Origin: Candidatus Thiodiazotropha sp. (ex Monitilora ramsayi)
GTDB lineage: Bacteria > Pseudomonadota > Gammaproteobacteria > Chromatiales > Chromatiaceae
DNA: 34,010 nucleotides
NCBI GenBank assembly: GCA_025655595.1
Contig: JAHXIO010000025.1
Location: 1-34,010 of the forward strand
Direction of reading: 5' to 3'
The number at the start of each line of letters is the position of its first letter. Positions within the stretch are counted from its first letter, which is position 1. This document shows positions 16,072-24,446 of the stretch, in pieces. The notes beneath the pieces are model-generated. The model did not search any database and was not told where the DNA came from. It saw only the letters and a list, made by a program, of their open reading frames with translations. Both the position numbers and the translations under genes were made by a program.

Positions 16072-16257
16072 CTACTCCATGACAGTATGACGTCTGTCAA
16101 TACCGCTTCTTCTCTCAAATTTTTGTTTTTTTACCGTCTTGTTGATTGGTAGGTGGGCATAGAGCCACATGCTTGTCACGATGATTCCACCCGCGATCAG
16201 CAGAAAGAAAAAGATTGCCGGTGCCAGCATCAAAATTCCCGCTAAGATGATTTCCAT
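16072..16257 (-). CDS. small single-helix membrane protein with RRSGIDRR tail
   Basis: The 61-residue protein starts at the ATG at 16257, because TTGAGGGGA lies about 7 bases upstream; longer frames add an uncharged leader without a ribosome site. It has one long hydrophobic stretch (residues 3-34, AGILMLAPAIFFFLLIAGG followed by IIVTSMWLYAHL) and a basic cytoplasmic tail NKTVKKQKFERRSGIDRRH. The RRSGxDRR element recurs in several unrelated small bacterial proteins. A decayed copy of this gene at 8612-8713 supports the view that it is a real, duplicated gene. Function unknown. Confidence 0.65.
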   Translation of the reverse strand: MEIILAGILMLAPAIFFFLLIAGGIIVTSMWLYAHLPINKTVKKQKFERRSGIDRRHTVME

Positions 16258-16510
16258 TGTATTCCCCTCAACAACTTTATATAGATCTGTATACCTGTCT
16301 GCATACACAAGCTATTAGACTCGTAATGATCTGATGTGTGCTCAAGAGAAAAACTGTATGTATCAGGGTATTTTCTGAACGAACGGCGGACAGAGATCCA
16401 GTGTCCTATCCTTTGGTTATTACATACTTCCATGTTTTTAAAGGGAAAGATCAGCATCTGTCTTGTTGAAAGGACTTATTATCCCAATCAATACCCTATA
16501 GGGATTAACC

Positions 16511-16915
16511 ATGCGGAAATTGCATAAATGGATACTGACGGCCCTCTTGCTGCTGTTTGGTTTGAGTCTACTCATACCCGGTATGATTGAGATGCTTCGC
16601 TTGGAGATAGTGAATTCGGCTGCTGAATCGATCAGTCAGGTGAATCAGCACCGGGCTTTGCATGGCATGATGGCGGGATTGGGGCTTTTGGCCTGTATGG
16701 CCTGTTTTCGTCTTGAGCAGGCGAAGCTGCTGGTGGTAGGTATTGGCTTTACGCTACTGCTGGTGGCAGGGGGGCGCATCTATTCTTTGTTTATTGACGG
16801 TCAGCCTGGTTTTTCTATGTTTTTCTATCTCGCCATCGAATTGTTGCTGGCAGTGGTGTTTCTGTTTTTTCCTCCACCCGTAAATGTTGAACGCCAGCCA
16901 GGGGTACGTCAGTGA
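16511..16915 (+). CDS. DUF4345-like four-helix membrane protein
   Basis: The 134-residue protein has four hydrophobic segments (about 8-25, 45-65, 72-92, 98-118). Conserved-looking residues are HRALHGMMAGLGLL and VAGGRIYSLFIDGQPG, matching the small DUF4345 family whose role is unknown. The AGGG in CCCTATAGGG lies about 8 bases before the ATG. The following TetR-like gene starts 40 bases downstream and may be co-transcribed. Confidence 0.7.
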   Translation: MRKLHKWILTALLLLFGLSLLIPGMIEMLRLEIVNSAAESISQVNQHRALHGMMAGLGLLACMACFRLEQAKLLVVGIGFTLLLVAGGRIYSLFIDGQPGFSMFFYLAIELLLAVVFLFFPPPVNVERQPGVRQ

Positions 16916-16955
16916 CTATACTGATAATTACCTTCAATTCATTTCGTTGACTGCC

Positions 16956-17657
16956 ATGGCAAACCAGGACGATTCGAAAGCTCTCCCGGAAGACTCTGTC
17001 GATGCATTGGCGGAGCGTATTCTCGATACTGCCGTTCGACTGGCGGAGGGGCGTTCATGGGAATCGATTCGATTGCATCAGGTGGCGATTGAGATGGGCA
17101 TTGATCTTGGGGTCATACACCGTTTTTATGCGCAGAAGGATGACTTGGTGGAGGCTTGGTACGATCGTGCCGACCGCGCCATGCTTGCCGATGCCGCCCG
17201 GCCTGACTATCTGTCGTTGACCACCAGAGAGCGTTTGCATCGCTCCATCATGTGTTGGTTGATGTCGATGCAGAATCATCGTCGGGTCAGCCGGGATATG
17301 TTGATGTATAAACTCGAGCTGGGTCATGTGCATCTGCAAGTGCTTGGGCTGCTGAGGGTCAGCCGTACCGTGCAGTGGTTTCTGGAGTCGGCACATCGCG
17401 ACACTGTGCATCTGCAACGGGTCACCGAAGAGATTGGGTTAACCTCCATCTATCTTGCGACTTTCTCTCATTGGTTGTTCGATAACTCCACTGAATCTGT
17501 TGAGACCAAGCGATTGCTTGAGCGCCTGTTGCGCCGGGCGGAATCAATGGCGCAATTGATCGCGCCCTTTGGCGCTAAAGGGGGTAGGCAGTCGAGTCGG
17601 ACATATGAAGCGGGGAAGGGGGATGTCGCGCAGGGAGTTGGGGGTTCGGCTCCGTAA
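16956..17657 (+). CDS. TetR-like transcriptional regulator
   Basis: The protein of about 233 residues has an N-terminal TetR-type DNA-binding region: LAERILDTAVRLAEGRSWES, then IRLHQVAIEMGIDLGVIHRFY and KDDLVEAWYDRAD. The helical C-terminal domain (about 85-205) somewhat resembles COQ9-type TetR proteins. The tail after residue 210 is basic and low in structure. Start is unclear: ATG 16956 fits the domain best, while ATG 16884 would overlap DUF4345; neither has a ribosome site. Targets cannot be told; the adjacent DUF4345 or the downstream membrane hydrolase are candidates. Confidence 0.72.
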   Translation: MANQDDSKALPEDSVDALAERILDTAVRLAEGRSWESIRLHQVAIEMGIDLGVIHRFYAQKDDLVEAWYDRADRAMLADAARPDYLSLTTRERLHRSIMCWLMSMQNHRRVSRDMLMYKLELGHVHLQVLGLLRVSRTVQWFLESAHRDTVHLQRVTEEIGLTSIYLATFSHWLFDNSTESVETKRLLERLLRRAESMAQLIAPFGAKGGRQSSRTYEAGKGDVAQGVGGSAP

Positions 17658-17678
17658 GGACAGACCGGACGCGCATCG

Positions 17679-18713
17679 ATGGACACTATCACCCATGTCC
17701 TTTTCGGTGCGGTCTGTGCCGCGGCAGTCACTCGGAAGGAATCTGTTCCTGTTAACGATTATCGCATGCGGTTGGCTGTTACGGGTGTTGCCGCGGCATT
17801 CCCCGATATCGACTATCTGAGTTTCTGGATCGATCCCCTGGTCTTTCTTGCCGACTGGCATCGCACCGCGACCCACTCCCTGGTGCTCATGCCGCTGTGG
17901 GCCGCCATGTTGGGATCGTTCTGGATGCTCTCTTGCCGGGCAAGGGGGCAATGGCTTAGCGTCTATGCTCTTTGTGGGCTGGGTATCTCGTCTCACATTC
18001 TGCTCGATCTGCTGACGGTGTTCGGAATCAGGGTTTTCTATCCGCTGTCGAATACCCTCTACAGTTTCGATACGTCATTTGTTATCGATGCGATCGTCAC
18101 CTTCATATTCGCCGTGACACTTGTTTACTGCCTGCGCCGGCCGGGGAGAGGTTATGCCTTGAGTGGCCTGCTGATGTTTGTTCTATATGTCGGTACGCAA
18201 TGGGGTCTCAAAACCCAGGCATACGCGGTTGCCGCCAGGCAGTTGCCTGCCTCATCCGATCTGCATGCGCTTCCGCAGCCTTTCTCACCCTTTTACTGGC
18301 AGTTGATACATCGCGTTGGCGAGGACTATCAGGTTGCCCATCTCAGCCTGCTGGCGAATGAGAGGGCGGTCATCACCCACTACCGGGGTGGCGATACGCT
18401 CGATTGGCGACATGAAAGTCTGTTGGGCGCTCAAAGCGCTGCGGCGCCGTTGGTGCATGAGGTGTGGACTCAGCCTCAATTCTTGAAATTCAGGGAGTTT
18501 GCCCGTTTTCCCGCCTTTTATCGACTGGATGAGGGGGAGGGTGGAACCTGTGTATGGTTTACGGATCTTCGCTACACGCTGCCCTATTTGACACCCTCAT
18601 TTCGTTACGGCATGTGTCGTGAGCCGGAAAAGGCATGGGCGCTCTACCGGTTGAAGCGATTCACCCATAACGAAAGGCAGCCCTTGCCCGCCGCCGGTTT
18701 ATCGCCGAACTGA
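17679..18713 (+). CDS. YdjM-like membrane-bound metal-dependent hydrolase (DUF457 family)
   Basis: The 344-residue inner-membrane protein shows the conserved metal-site pattern of the YdjM/YfhO (DUF457) family: His6 in MDTITHVLFGA, FPDIDYL, DWHRTATHSL and HILLDLLTVFG. Four to five hydrophobic helices occupy the first 190 residues. A soluble C-terminal half follows (about 200-340), containing WQLIHRVGEDYQVAH. The family is annotated as metal-dependent hydrolase from these His/Asp residues; a natural substrate is not established. It begins 21 bases after the TetR-like gene, consistent with co-transcription. Confidence 0.82.
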   Translation: MDTITHVLFGAVCAAAVTRKESVPVNDYRMRLAVTGVAAAFPDIDYLSFWIDPLVFLADWHRTATHSLVLMPLWAAMLGSFWMLSCRARGQWLSVYALCGLGISSHILLDLLTVFGIRVFYPLSNTLYSFDTSFVIDAIVTFIFAVTLVYCLRRPGRGYALSGLLMFVLYVGTQWGLKTQAYAVAARQLPASSDLHALPQPFSPFYWQLIHRVGEDYQVAHLSLLANERAVITHYRGGDTLDWRHESLLGAQSAAAPLVHEVWTQPQFLKFREFARFPAFYRLDEGEGGTCVWFTDLRYTLPYLTPSFRYGMCREPEKAWALYRLKRFTHNERQPLPAAGLSPN

Positions 18714-18823
18714 GATTTCCACTACATTTGGTAGTACATATAGGTGCAGCAAGCCCTGCCTATATCAGTCAAACTCTTATGGAGCTTCGTTCTTATGTGA
18801 TTGATATTAAACGGGAGGTAACC

Positions 18824-19621
18824 ATGAACCACGCTGTCATTCACCATTATGATGCCCGGCCTGTGACCATCGCGGAGGTCCGCGATATCACCACGGATCA
18901 TCCATGGAAGTGGTTGTCTGAAGGCTGGCAGGATATCAAGGATGCACCCGCCAGAAGCCTGGGTTATGGCCTCGGCCTGACGATCGTCAGCTATCTTGTC
19001 ACCCTCTCTGTGATGGTCAGCGGGATGTTCTTCCTCTTTCCGCTGTTGCTTGCAGGTTTTTTTCTGGTGGCACCAATATTGGGCATCGGCTTATACGGAA
19101 TCAGCCGTCAACTGGAAATGGGAGAGACGCCATCACTGAGAGCAGCCTTGCGCTCGGCCTGGCGCAACAGCTTTAACATTCTCAATATGGGGGTGGTCCT
19201 GGTAGTGTCGCTGATCCTCTGGGTGGCTGTGGCACAGCTCATCTTTGCTCTGACATATACCGGCATCACACCCGCGACCTGGCAGGGCTTCCTGACATCC
19301 CTGTTCGGCACTTGGGAAGGGCTGCAGTTGCTGGCGCTCGGTATTACCTGCGGTGGTGTGATTGCATTCCTCATCTACAGCATCAGCGCCGTTTCGACCC
19401 CCATGCTGATGGATAGCGATTGCAATGTGTTCGACGCCATCCAGACCAGTTGGAGTGCCGTACGCTACAATCTTCTGCCGATGCTCTTCTGGGCAGCCAT
19501 CCTTGTTGCCATTATCTCGGTGGGTTTCATGACGCTCTACGTCGGCCTGGTGATCGGTTTTCCACTCGCCGCCCATGCCACTTGGCATGCCTATCGGGAT
19601 CTCGTGAAAAAGACCGCCTGA
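18824..19621 (+). CDS. DUF2189-like integral membrane protein
   Basis: The 265-residue protein starts at ATG 18824, where GGAGG lies 6 bases upstream; the GTG at 18728 lacks this. After a soluble N-terminus (WKWLSEGWQDIKDAPARSL) come about six hydrophobic segments, including VSYLVTLSVMVSGMFFLFPL, LAGFFLVAPILGIGLYGIS and MLFWAAILVAIISVGFMTLY. The WLxxGWxDxxxxPxxSLxYG opening and the APILGxGLY element fit the DUF2189 family, whose function is unknown. A stem-loop follows 20 bases past the stop. Confidence 0.78.
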   Translation: MNHAVIHHYDARPVTIAEVRDITTDHPWKWLSEGWQDIKDAPARSLGYGLGLTIVSYLVTLSVMVSGMFFLFPLLLAGFFLVAPILGIGLYGISRQLEMGETPSLRAALRSAWRNSFNILNMGVVLVVSLILWVAVAQLIFALTYTGITPATWQGFLTSLFGTWEGLQLLALGITCGGVIAFLIYSISAVSTPMLMDSDCNVFDAIQTSWSAVRYNLLPMLFWAAILVAIISVGFMTLYVGLVIGFPLAAHATWHAYRDLVKKTA

Positions 19622-19640
19622 TCGACTGGTCATACCTGAA

Positions 19641-19682
19641 TCACCCTTCCTGAAGCGGCCTGACCGCTCCTAGGGAGGGTGA
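19641..19682 (+). terminator. stem-loop after the DUF2189 gene
   Basis: TCACCCTTCCT and AGGGAGGGTGA pair (one G-T wobble) around an inner AGCGG/CCGCT stem with a 5-base loop. It sits 20 bases after the stop codon. No T-tract follows, so it may be a 3'-end-stabilising structure or a factor-dependent end. Confidence 0.5.
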
Positions 19683-19756
19683 GATCAGTGATATAGAGAG
19701 CGCCATTAAAAACACAGTCATCAGAGCGCTGCCGAGCTGTCGGTTTTCTTAACGTG

Positions 19757-19788
19757 AATTCGGGTGTTTTTCGCAAAACACCCGAATT
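19757..19788. terminator. perfect 14-bp stem-loop, possible terminator
   Basis: AATTCGGGTGTTTT pairs perfectly with AAAACACCCGAATT around a TCGC loop. A run of T's (19798-19804) follows after 9 bases, too far for a textbook terminator. It may end transcripts from the DUF2189 side or act in the PEP-CTERM leader. Confidence 0.5.
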
Positions 19789-20104
19789 TGTGTCGGATTT
19801 TTTTACAACTCCACACAGGCTGGTCTCAGTGTTCAATCTCAATCGATTGATTAATAAAGAAATTATATAAAAGGCTTAGAAAATGCATGGTTTTTGTCGA
19901 TGGTCCCCGATTGTTCTGTTACGGCAGGATTTTCTCAATGAACGGGGATGACTCAGGGATGAAACACGGCAGATCAGGCGGGTTTAACGCCTAGGTCTGA
20001 GACAGGGTGTGACCACGACATCACGAGTCGGATAACCAACGAGGTGATCTCGATATTCGTGGCGCTCCCAGCTGATATCGGCATACATAGCAAGGGGGAC
20101 AGGG

Positions 20105-21733
20105 ATGAAAAAGAATACGCTTCACCGCTCATTGGGGATCCTGGTTGGTAGTTTGATTTTACCTCTTGCAGGCCATGCCGCTCTGTATGAGTCCCAACTG
20201 AATTTTGAGTCCAACGATCAGAGTATGTGGATGTCCGGTGACGCCTGGCAGCTCAATTGGCGTCAGGATATTCCGCTCTACAGTTGGGATTATTCCTTCG
20301 AGTCGGGCAAATCGCTGGCGATCCCGCAACTGATACCTTTTGCACCGCCTCTGCCGCAGTTCTCGGTCTATGGTCACACTGACGGGAATATCGGGCTCTC
20401 ACCCTATGTGAATATCGACTCAGGCTCGGTTGATGCCAACTACAATCTCAACATTGCAATTGAGACCCCCGATGCGAATACGATCAGTCCGGGGGAGGTG
20501 TTCACCATCTCCACTGCATACTCATCACTGGGGACCGGCAGTTTTACTACCAACTTTCCGGAAGTGAGAGCGGGTGTCGATATACTGTTTGACACTCATG
20601 CCAGCGCGGGTGTGAATCTTTATGGCGGTTACCGCTGCGGTGTGCTCAATGCTGGTTCCTGCTGGCATCAGGATGCAACCGACAGTTGGGAGTTTGTCGG
20701 TTTGACCGTGGACCCGGATGACGGTATCGCAGCCAACGCCCTCGGTATACCTATCGGTCCCTTCAATGCCGACCTGATCTACGATGACGAGGGGCGGATT
20801 CCCGGACTGCAGTTCCACAATGACACCATCTCACTGCTTGGGTTGGCGGAGGTCGATCTGCTGGATGAGTGGTCGCTCGGCGGATATGCCGATATCTCAC
20901 TGAACGTGCCCGATATCAATACCACGGGTGAAGAGGCGACCGGTTTCGTCTCGGAGGGGGAGGACGACCTCTTCCGCTTCTCAGTCGATGCCGACAAGAT
21001 CGCCCTGGATATCGTGGATAAGGTGATTCAGGCTGCCATTGCCGCCGGTACCGCGGGTGCCGGGTCCGGTGCACTGGCGATCGACTTTCCCGACCTGGAA
21101 GGCTCGAGCAATCTCGAACCCATTATCGGTGAGACGCTGGCCTCGCTGATCCCCATCGAGTTGAGTTACAACATTCTCGATATCGAGCCGTTTCTCGACA
21201 TCGATGTTCACCAGGCCTTCGCCTTCACGCCGAACGATCTGATGGTGAGTTTCGATCTGGGTAACGGCACCATCACCGATCCCATTCGTGTCGGTGAAGA
21301 GCTGACCCTGACGATGCTCGACAGCGCCTTTGATATCACACCGATCTTCTCCCTGCCGGATACGCTCTTCAGCAATCTCACTGAGCTGATGATCGACCTG
21401 GGACTGGATGTCACGCTGCTCGATTTCGGTCTCGATTTCACCGGTATCCTGGGCCTTATCCCCGGTATCGATCCCGACCCGCTGTTTCATGAGGATCTGA
21501 CGCTGAACGAGATCCTGACCGCCATGAACATTCCGACGGGATGGATGAACCCGGATATCTTTAACCGGCAGTTCGCTTTCAATTTCGATCCTATTGAACT
21601 GGGTCCGATCCAACTTGCACCTTATCTGGATGGCGGCAGTAACCCGGCGGTCCCTGAGCCCAATGGCCTCTACCTGTTTGCTCTCGGTTTGCTGATCCTG
21701 ATTGTGGGTATTCGAAAAAGAGATTCCCATTAG
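20105..21733 (+). CDS. PEP-CTERM-sorted secreted protein
   Basis: This 542-residue exported protein starts with a clear signal peptide (MKKNTLHRSLGILVGSLILP, then LAGHA). It ends with the PEP-CTERM sorting signal: VPEP at 516-519, a hydrophobic helix LYLFALGLLILIVG and a basic IRKR tail. Exosortase/EpsH cleaves such signals and the proteins go to the cell surface or biofilm matrix. The body is acidic, rich in Asp, Gly, Ile and Leu, with repeated ideas such as LDIDVHQAFAF and LLDFGLDFTGILGLIPGIDP; no known domain was recognised. GGGGGACAGGG before the ATG is the likely ribosome site. No exosortase lies in the window. A rho-independent terminator follows. Confidence 0.88.
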   Translation: MKKNTLHRSLGILVGSLILPLAGHAALYESQLNFESNDQSMWMSGDAWQLNWRQDIPLYSWDYSFESGKSLAIPQLIPFAPPLPQFSVYGHTDGNIGLSPYVNIDSGSVDANYNLNIAIETPDANTISPGEVFTISTAYSSLGTGSFTTNFPEVRAGVDILFDTHASAGVNLYGGYRCGVLNAGSCWHQDATDSWEFVGLTVDPDDGIAANALGIPIGPFNADLIYDDEGRIPGLQFHNDTISLLGLAEVDLLDEWSLGGYADISLNVPDINTTGEEATGFVSEGEDDLFRFSVDADKIALDIVDKVIQAAIAAGTAGAGSGALAIDFPDLEGSSNLEPIIGETLASLIPIELSYNILDIEPFLDIDVHQAFAFTPNDLMVSFDLGNGTITDPIRVGEELTLTMLDSAFDITPIFSLPDTLFSNLTELMIDLGLDVTLLDFGLDFTGILGLIPGIDPDPLFHEDLTLNEILTAMNIPTGWMNPDIFNRQFAFNFDPIELGPIQLAPYLDGGSNPAVPEPNGLYLFALGLLILIVGIRKRDSH

Positions 21734-21767
21734 TCAGAATAAACCGTACGTTAACAGGCTATCTGAG

Positions 21768-21796
21768 AAAGAAGGGTGCTTTGGCACCCTTCTTTT
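21768..21796 (+). terminator. rho-independent terminator of the PEP-CTERM gene
   Basis: AAAGAAGGGTGC and GCACCCTTCTTT form a strong stem with a TTTG loop, ending in TTTT at 21793-21796, 35 bases after the stop codon. It separates this gene from the next one. Confidence 0.9.
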
Positions 21797-21812
21797 GCGA
21801 TGAATAGGGCAC

Positions 21813-22328
21813 ATGACGATGCGATATCGATTTACAAAAAATCCACTCTGTCATTTCATGGCGGTGTTGATACTCTCACTGAACGGGGGAGCCGTTGTGG
21901 CGCTTCCCATTACCGGGTCTTCCGAAACCGGGCAGAGTCAGAACCTCGAGATGACGCTTGATCAGATCCAGGCGGAGGGTTTGAGGCGCGCCCTGTCGGT
22001 CGACCGGGAACTCTCATTGAAAGTGACAGTGATCAGCCGGCAGAATAAGCTCAGGCGTGCGGCCTTGGATGAAGCCTATAAAAAACAGATCGTCGAGCTC
22101 AAAGGGATTATCGAGACGGCCGACAAACAGACACTGGCAGCCAAGCTTGGGGAGATCGAGGCGACGGTAAGTGACATACAGGCTTTGCACCAACAGAAAT
22201 GGCAGCAGTTGAAGGCGTTGTTGACAGAAAAACAGCTGGCTCGCTACCTGCTCTATCAGGATGCCCTGCAGCGGGAGTTGCAGCGCCGGGCCATCAGCGG
22301 GATGGCAAAAGAGCCGGGAAAACAATAA
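21813..22328 (+). CDS. small periplasmic helical protein, Spy/CpxP-like in style
   Basis: The 171-residue protein has an N-terminal signal-like segment (CHFMAVLILSLNGGAVVA). The body is almost wholly helical and charged: QIQAEGLRRALSVDREL, AALDEAYKKQIVELKGII and KLGEIEATVSDIQALHQQKW. The late LKALLTEKQLARYLLY recalls the LTxxQ element of Spy/CpxP periplasmic proteins, though the match is weak. Its start at 21813 lies 16 bases beyond the terminator and has a poor ribosome site; the second ATG six bases later is equally possible. Function unknown. Confidence 0.6.
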   Translation: MTMRYRFTKNPLCHFMAVLILSLNGGAVVALPITGSSETGQSQNLEMTLDQIQAEGLRRALSVDRELSLKVTVISRQNKLRRAALDEAYKKQIVELKGIIETADKQTLAAKLGEIEATVSDIQALHQQKWQQLKALLTEKQLARYLLYQDALQRELQRRAISGMAKEPGKQ

Positions 22329-22355
22329 GACCGGTACGCTCAAGTCTTGCTCTCT

Positions 22356-22655
22356 TTAGGACTTGAAGAGATCCTCTGCCGCTTTACGCAGGTCCTCCGC
22401 TGCCGTCTGCTGTTGATCGGCATTCTGTTCGTCGGTGGCTTCAAAATAGTTGCAGAAGTTGGCCTTCGTCTTATCCATGACCGCTTCGGCCATGGGCTCC
22501 TCGCATTGGTTGGCGCGACTGGGTGCGTACCAACGGCAATTACGGCAGACCCTTGTCGGTTTACCGCACTTTAAACAGCTGTTCTCCCGCCCGTAGTCGC
22601 TGGATTTCAGATCAGCACCACAGTGCCAGCATTTCCCGATGATCGTTTCGCTCAT
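22356..22655 (-). CDS. Cys-rich zinc-ribbon-like protein
   Basis: The 99-residue soluble protein has Cys pairs CWHCG (9-12), CLKCGK (27-30) and CRNCRWYAP (37-40), plus later single Cys in NQCEEP and NFCNYF. The first two pairs look like one zinc ribbon and the rest like a second metal site. The C-terminal 30 residues are a charged helix rich in Gln, Asp and Lys. GGAG lies 8 bases before the ATG. It is the last gene after ctaA and SCO on the same strand, 14 bases after the SCO gene, so a role near oxidase assembly or metal handling is possible but unproven. Confidence 0.7.
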   Translation of the reverse strand: MSETIIGKCWHCGADLKSSDYGRENSCLKCGKPTRVCRNCRWYAPSRANQCEEPMAEAVMDKTKANFCNYFEATDEQNADQQQTAAEDLRKAAEDLFKS

Positions 22656-22669
22656 AGTTGGACTCCACC

Positions 22670-23338
22670 TTAATCGGCCCGGCCAATGGCCAGGAGGTCG
22701 TCAGCCATGATAGCGGGATCGTGGGGTGGACTGAAGAGGGCGCGGTACCGCCCCTGGGGATCGACCAGGATGATCGAGGCGGAGTGGTCCATCACGTAAT
22801 CCATGGCGCTCTTCTCGGTCTCCACCTTTCGATAGAGAATGCCCAAGGGACCGGTCAATTGTTTGAGAGCGTCCTCACTGCCGGTAATGCCGAGGAAATC
22901 GGGTGCGAAATAGGTGACATACTCCGATAGCCGCTCTGTGGTGTCACGGGCCGGATCGATGGAGACGAATCCCACCTGGTAGGGGAGCCCGGCAGGATTC
23001 TTTTGCAGCTTGTGATCCATCTCCGCCAGCATGGTCAGCGTGGAGGGGCAGATGTCGGGACAGTGTGTATAGCCGAAACTGAGCAGTGTCCACTGGCCGA
23101 TGAGACGGCTGTTGTCGAAGACCGTCTCAGTGTGATCCAGGAGAGAGAAGGGGGCGAGCGAGCGTAGCTCAGGCAAGAGCGTGGCCTGCCGTGTTTCGAT
23201 TCGCACCGGCTCCTGGGATGTCTCGGTATTGAACAGCATCCAACTGCTGAAGCCGGCGATTGCCAGGGGAATCAGCAGGATTGCGGTCACGATGGCTTTG
23301 CGCTTGTTGCTCATCGTAGTTTTACGGGTATCACTCAT
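22670..23338 (-). CDS. SCO1/SenC-family copper chaperone for cytochrome oxidase
   Basis: The 222-residue membrane-anchored thioredoxin-fold protein delivers copper to the CuA site of oxidase subunit II. One N-terminal helix (about 14-36, AIVTAILLIPLAIAGFSSWM) is followed by the SCO domain. The copper ligands are present: Cys93 and Cys97 in THCPDICP, and His185 in VMDHSASI. The start overlaps the end of ctaA by 8 bases, so the genes are translationally coupled. An internal ATG at 23314 is a possible later start. Confidence 0.93.
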   Translation of the reverse strand: MSDTRKTTMSNKRKAIVTAILLIPLAIAGFSSWMLFNTETSQEPVRIETRQATLLPELRSLAPFSLLDHTETVFDNSRLIGQWTLLSFGYTHCPDICPSTLTMLAEMDHKLQKNPAGLPYQVGFVSIDPARDTTERLSEYVTYFAPDFLGITGSEDALKQLTGPLGILYRKVETEKSAMDYVMDHSASIILVDPQGRYRALFSPPHDPAIMADDLLAIGRAD

Positions 23339-24353
23339 GGCGTCTCGATATCCAGATCATTGTCACCAGGGTCGCCAGCAAGAGGGCGGCACCACCATTG
23401 TGCGCCACTGCAACCGGCAGGGGTAGATGGCCGAGGACATTGGTAATGCCCAAGCCGATCTGGGTCAATAACAGCAGTAATAAAAGACCCCCTATCTGTC
23501 TTAGACGCCCAACTTCGGTTTTTTTCCTCAGGCGAATTGCGAGCAGGCACAACACGACAAACGTCACCAGGGCGCCGATCCGGTGTGTCATATGAATAGC
23601 CGTGCGCGCATCGTTTTCCAGCACGCCGAACTCGTAGTTGATGCCCAGGCCGCGCCAGAGCACAAAGGCCTCTTTGAAATCCATCTCCGGCCACCACTGA
23701 TTGTCGTAGCAGGTCGGGAATTCGCTACAGCCCAACGCGGCGTAGTTGGTACTGGTCCAGCCGCCGAGTGTGATCTGCAGAATCAGTACGAACAGAGAGA
23801 TCAGGACAAGCCTTCTCAACGATGGGGAGGTGGAGAGGGTGTGCAGGGGATCGACCGGCCTGAGTCTAAGCGCCAACAACCAGAGTAGGACAAAGGTGGC
23901 GAAACCGCCGAGCAGGTGGGCGGTCACAATGGCCGGCTTGACCTGCAGTGTGACTGTCCACATGCCCAGAGCTGCCTGGAAGATCACCAGTATCAGCAAC
24001 AGGGTCGGCAGCAGCAGGGGTTGCTGGGTGCTTTTCCGGTTCAGCCAGGCCAGTAGCGCCAAGGCGAAGATAGCAATCCCCAGACTGCCCGCCAGATAGC
24101 GGTGGATCATCTCTTTCCAGGCCTTGCCGACGTGTAAGGGTCTGGAATAACCGCCGTTGTCCCGCTGAAACGCTTCGGTTGCTTCCGGAACAACGAGTTT
24201 GCCATAGCAGCCAGGCCAGTCGGGACAGCCCAGACCCGCATCGGAGAGACGGACATAGGCGCCCAACAACACGACACTGAGCGCCAGCAGACTGGTGAAG
24301 ATGGCAAGACGATACTGCCAGTGTCTCGAGACTTGCGGATTCTTCACCGGCAT
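23331..24353 (-). CDS. ctaA: heme A synthase (CtaA/COX15)
   Basis: The 340-residue inner-membrane protein with eight hydrophobic segments oxidises heme O to heme A for aa3-type oxidases. Conserved features include GAYVRLSDAGLGCPDWPGCY near the start and histidines in KEMIHRYLAG, VTAHLLGG, AIHMTHRIGA and AVAHNGGAA, which bind the hemes in this family. Length matches the proteobacterial type without extra loops. It leads a leftward ctaA-SCO-zinc-ribbon unit and is divergent from the oxidase-like gene at 24447, sharing a 93-base intergenic region. Confidence 0.95.
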   Translation of the reverse strand: MPVKNPQVSRHWQYRLAIFTSLLALSVVLLGAYVRLSDAGLGCPDWPGCYGKLVVPEATEAFQRDNGGYSRPLHVGKAWKEMIHRYLAGSLGIAIFALALLAWLNRKSTQQPLLLPTLLLILVIFQAALGMWTVTLQVKPAIVTAHLLGGFATFVLLWLLALRLRPVDPLHTLSTSPSLRRLVLISLFVLILQITLGGWTSTNYAALGCSEFPTCYDNQWWPEMDFKEAFVLWRGLGINYEFGVLENDARTAIHMTHRIGALVTFVVLCLLAIRLRKKTEVGRLRQIGGLLLLLLLTQIGLGITNVLGHLPLPVAVAHNGGAALLLATLVTMIWISRRHE

Positions 24354-24446
24354 GGGAGTCTCTTGTCGAAACGATGGATACTGCTCTGCAAGGCTGTATT
24401 GTCAAAGCGGGTTAGCATAACGACATAAGATGAAGGATGACGTCCT

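Larger units (their letters stand above)
19622..20104. other. long intergenic region before the PEP-CTERM gene
   Basis: These 483 bases contain the stem-loops at 19641-19682 and 19757-19788 and no supported gene. The 264 bases just before the PEP-CTERM gene presumably hold its promoter and leader. I saw no good sigma-54 -24/-12 pair and no recognisable c-di-GMP riboswitch. Confidence 0.45.

Noticed and set aside
19840-20104. Possible riboswitch or sigma-54 promoter before the PEP-CTERM gene
   Set aside because: TGGCGCTCCCAGCTG has the wrong GG-GC spacing for sigma-54, and no conserved c-di-GMP riboswitch core was found.
20981-21730. Leftward 249-residue open frame opposite the PEP-CTERM gene
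   Set aside because: It mirrors codon bias of the coding strand, has no family features, while the forward frame has a signal peptide and a sorting signal.
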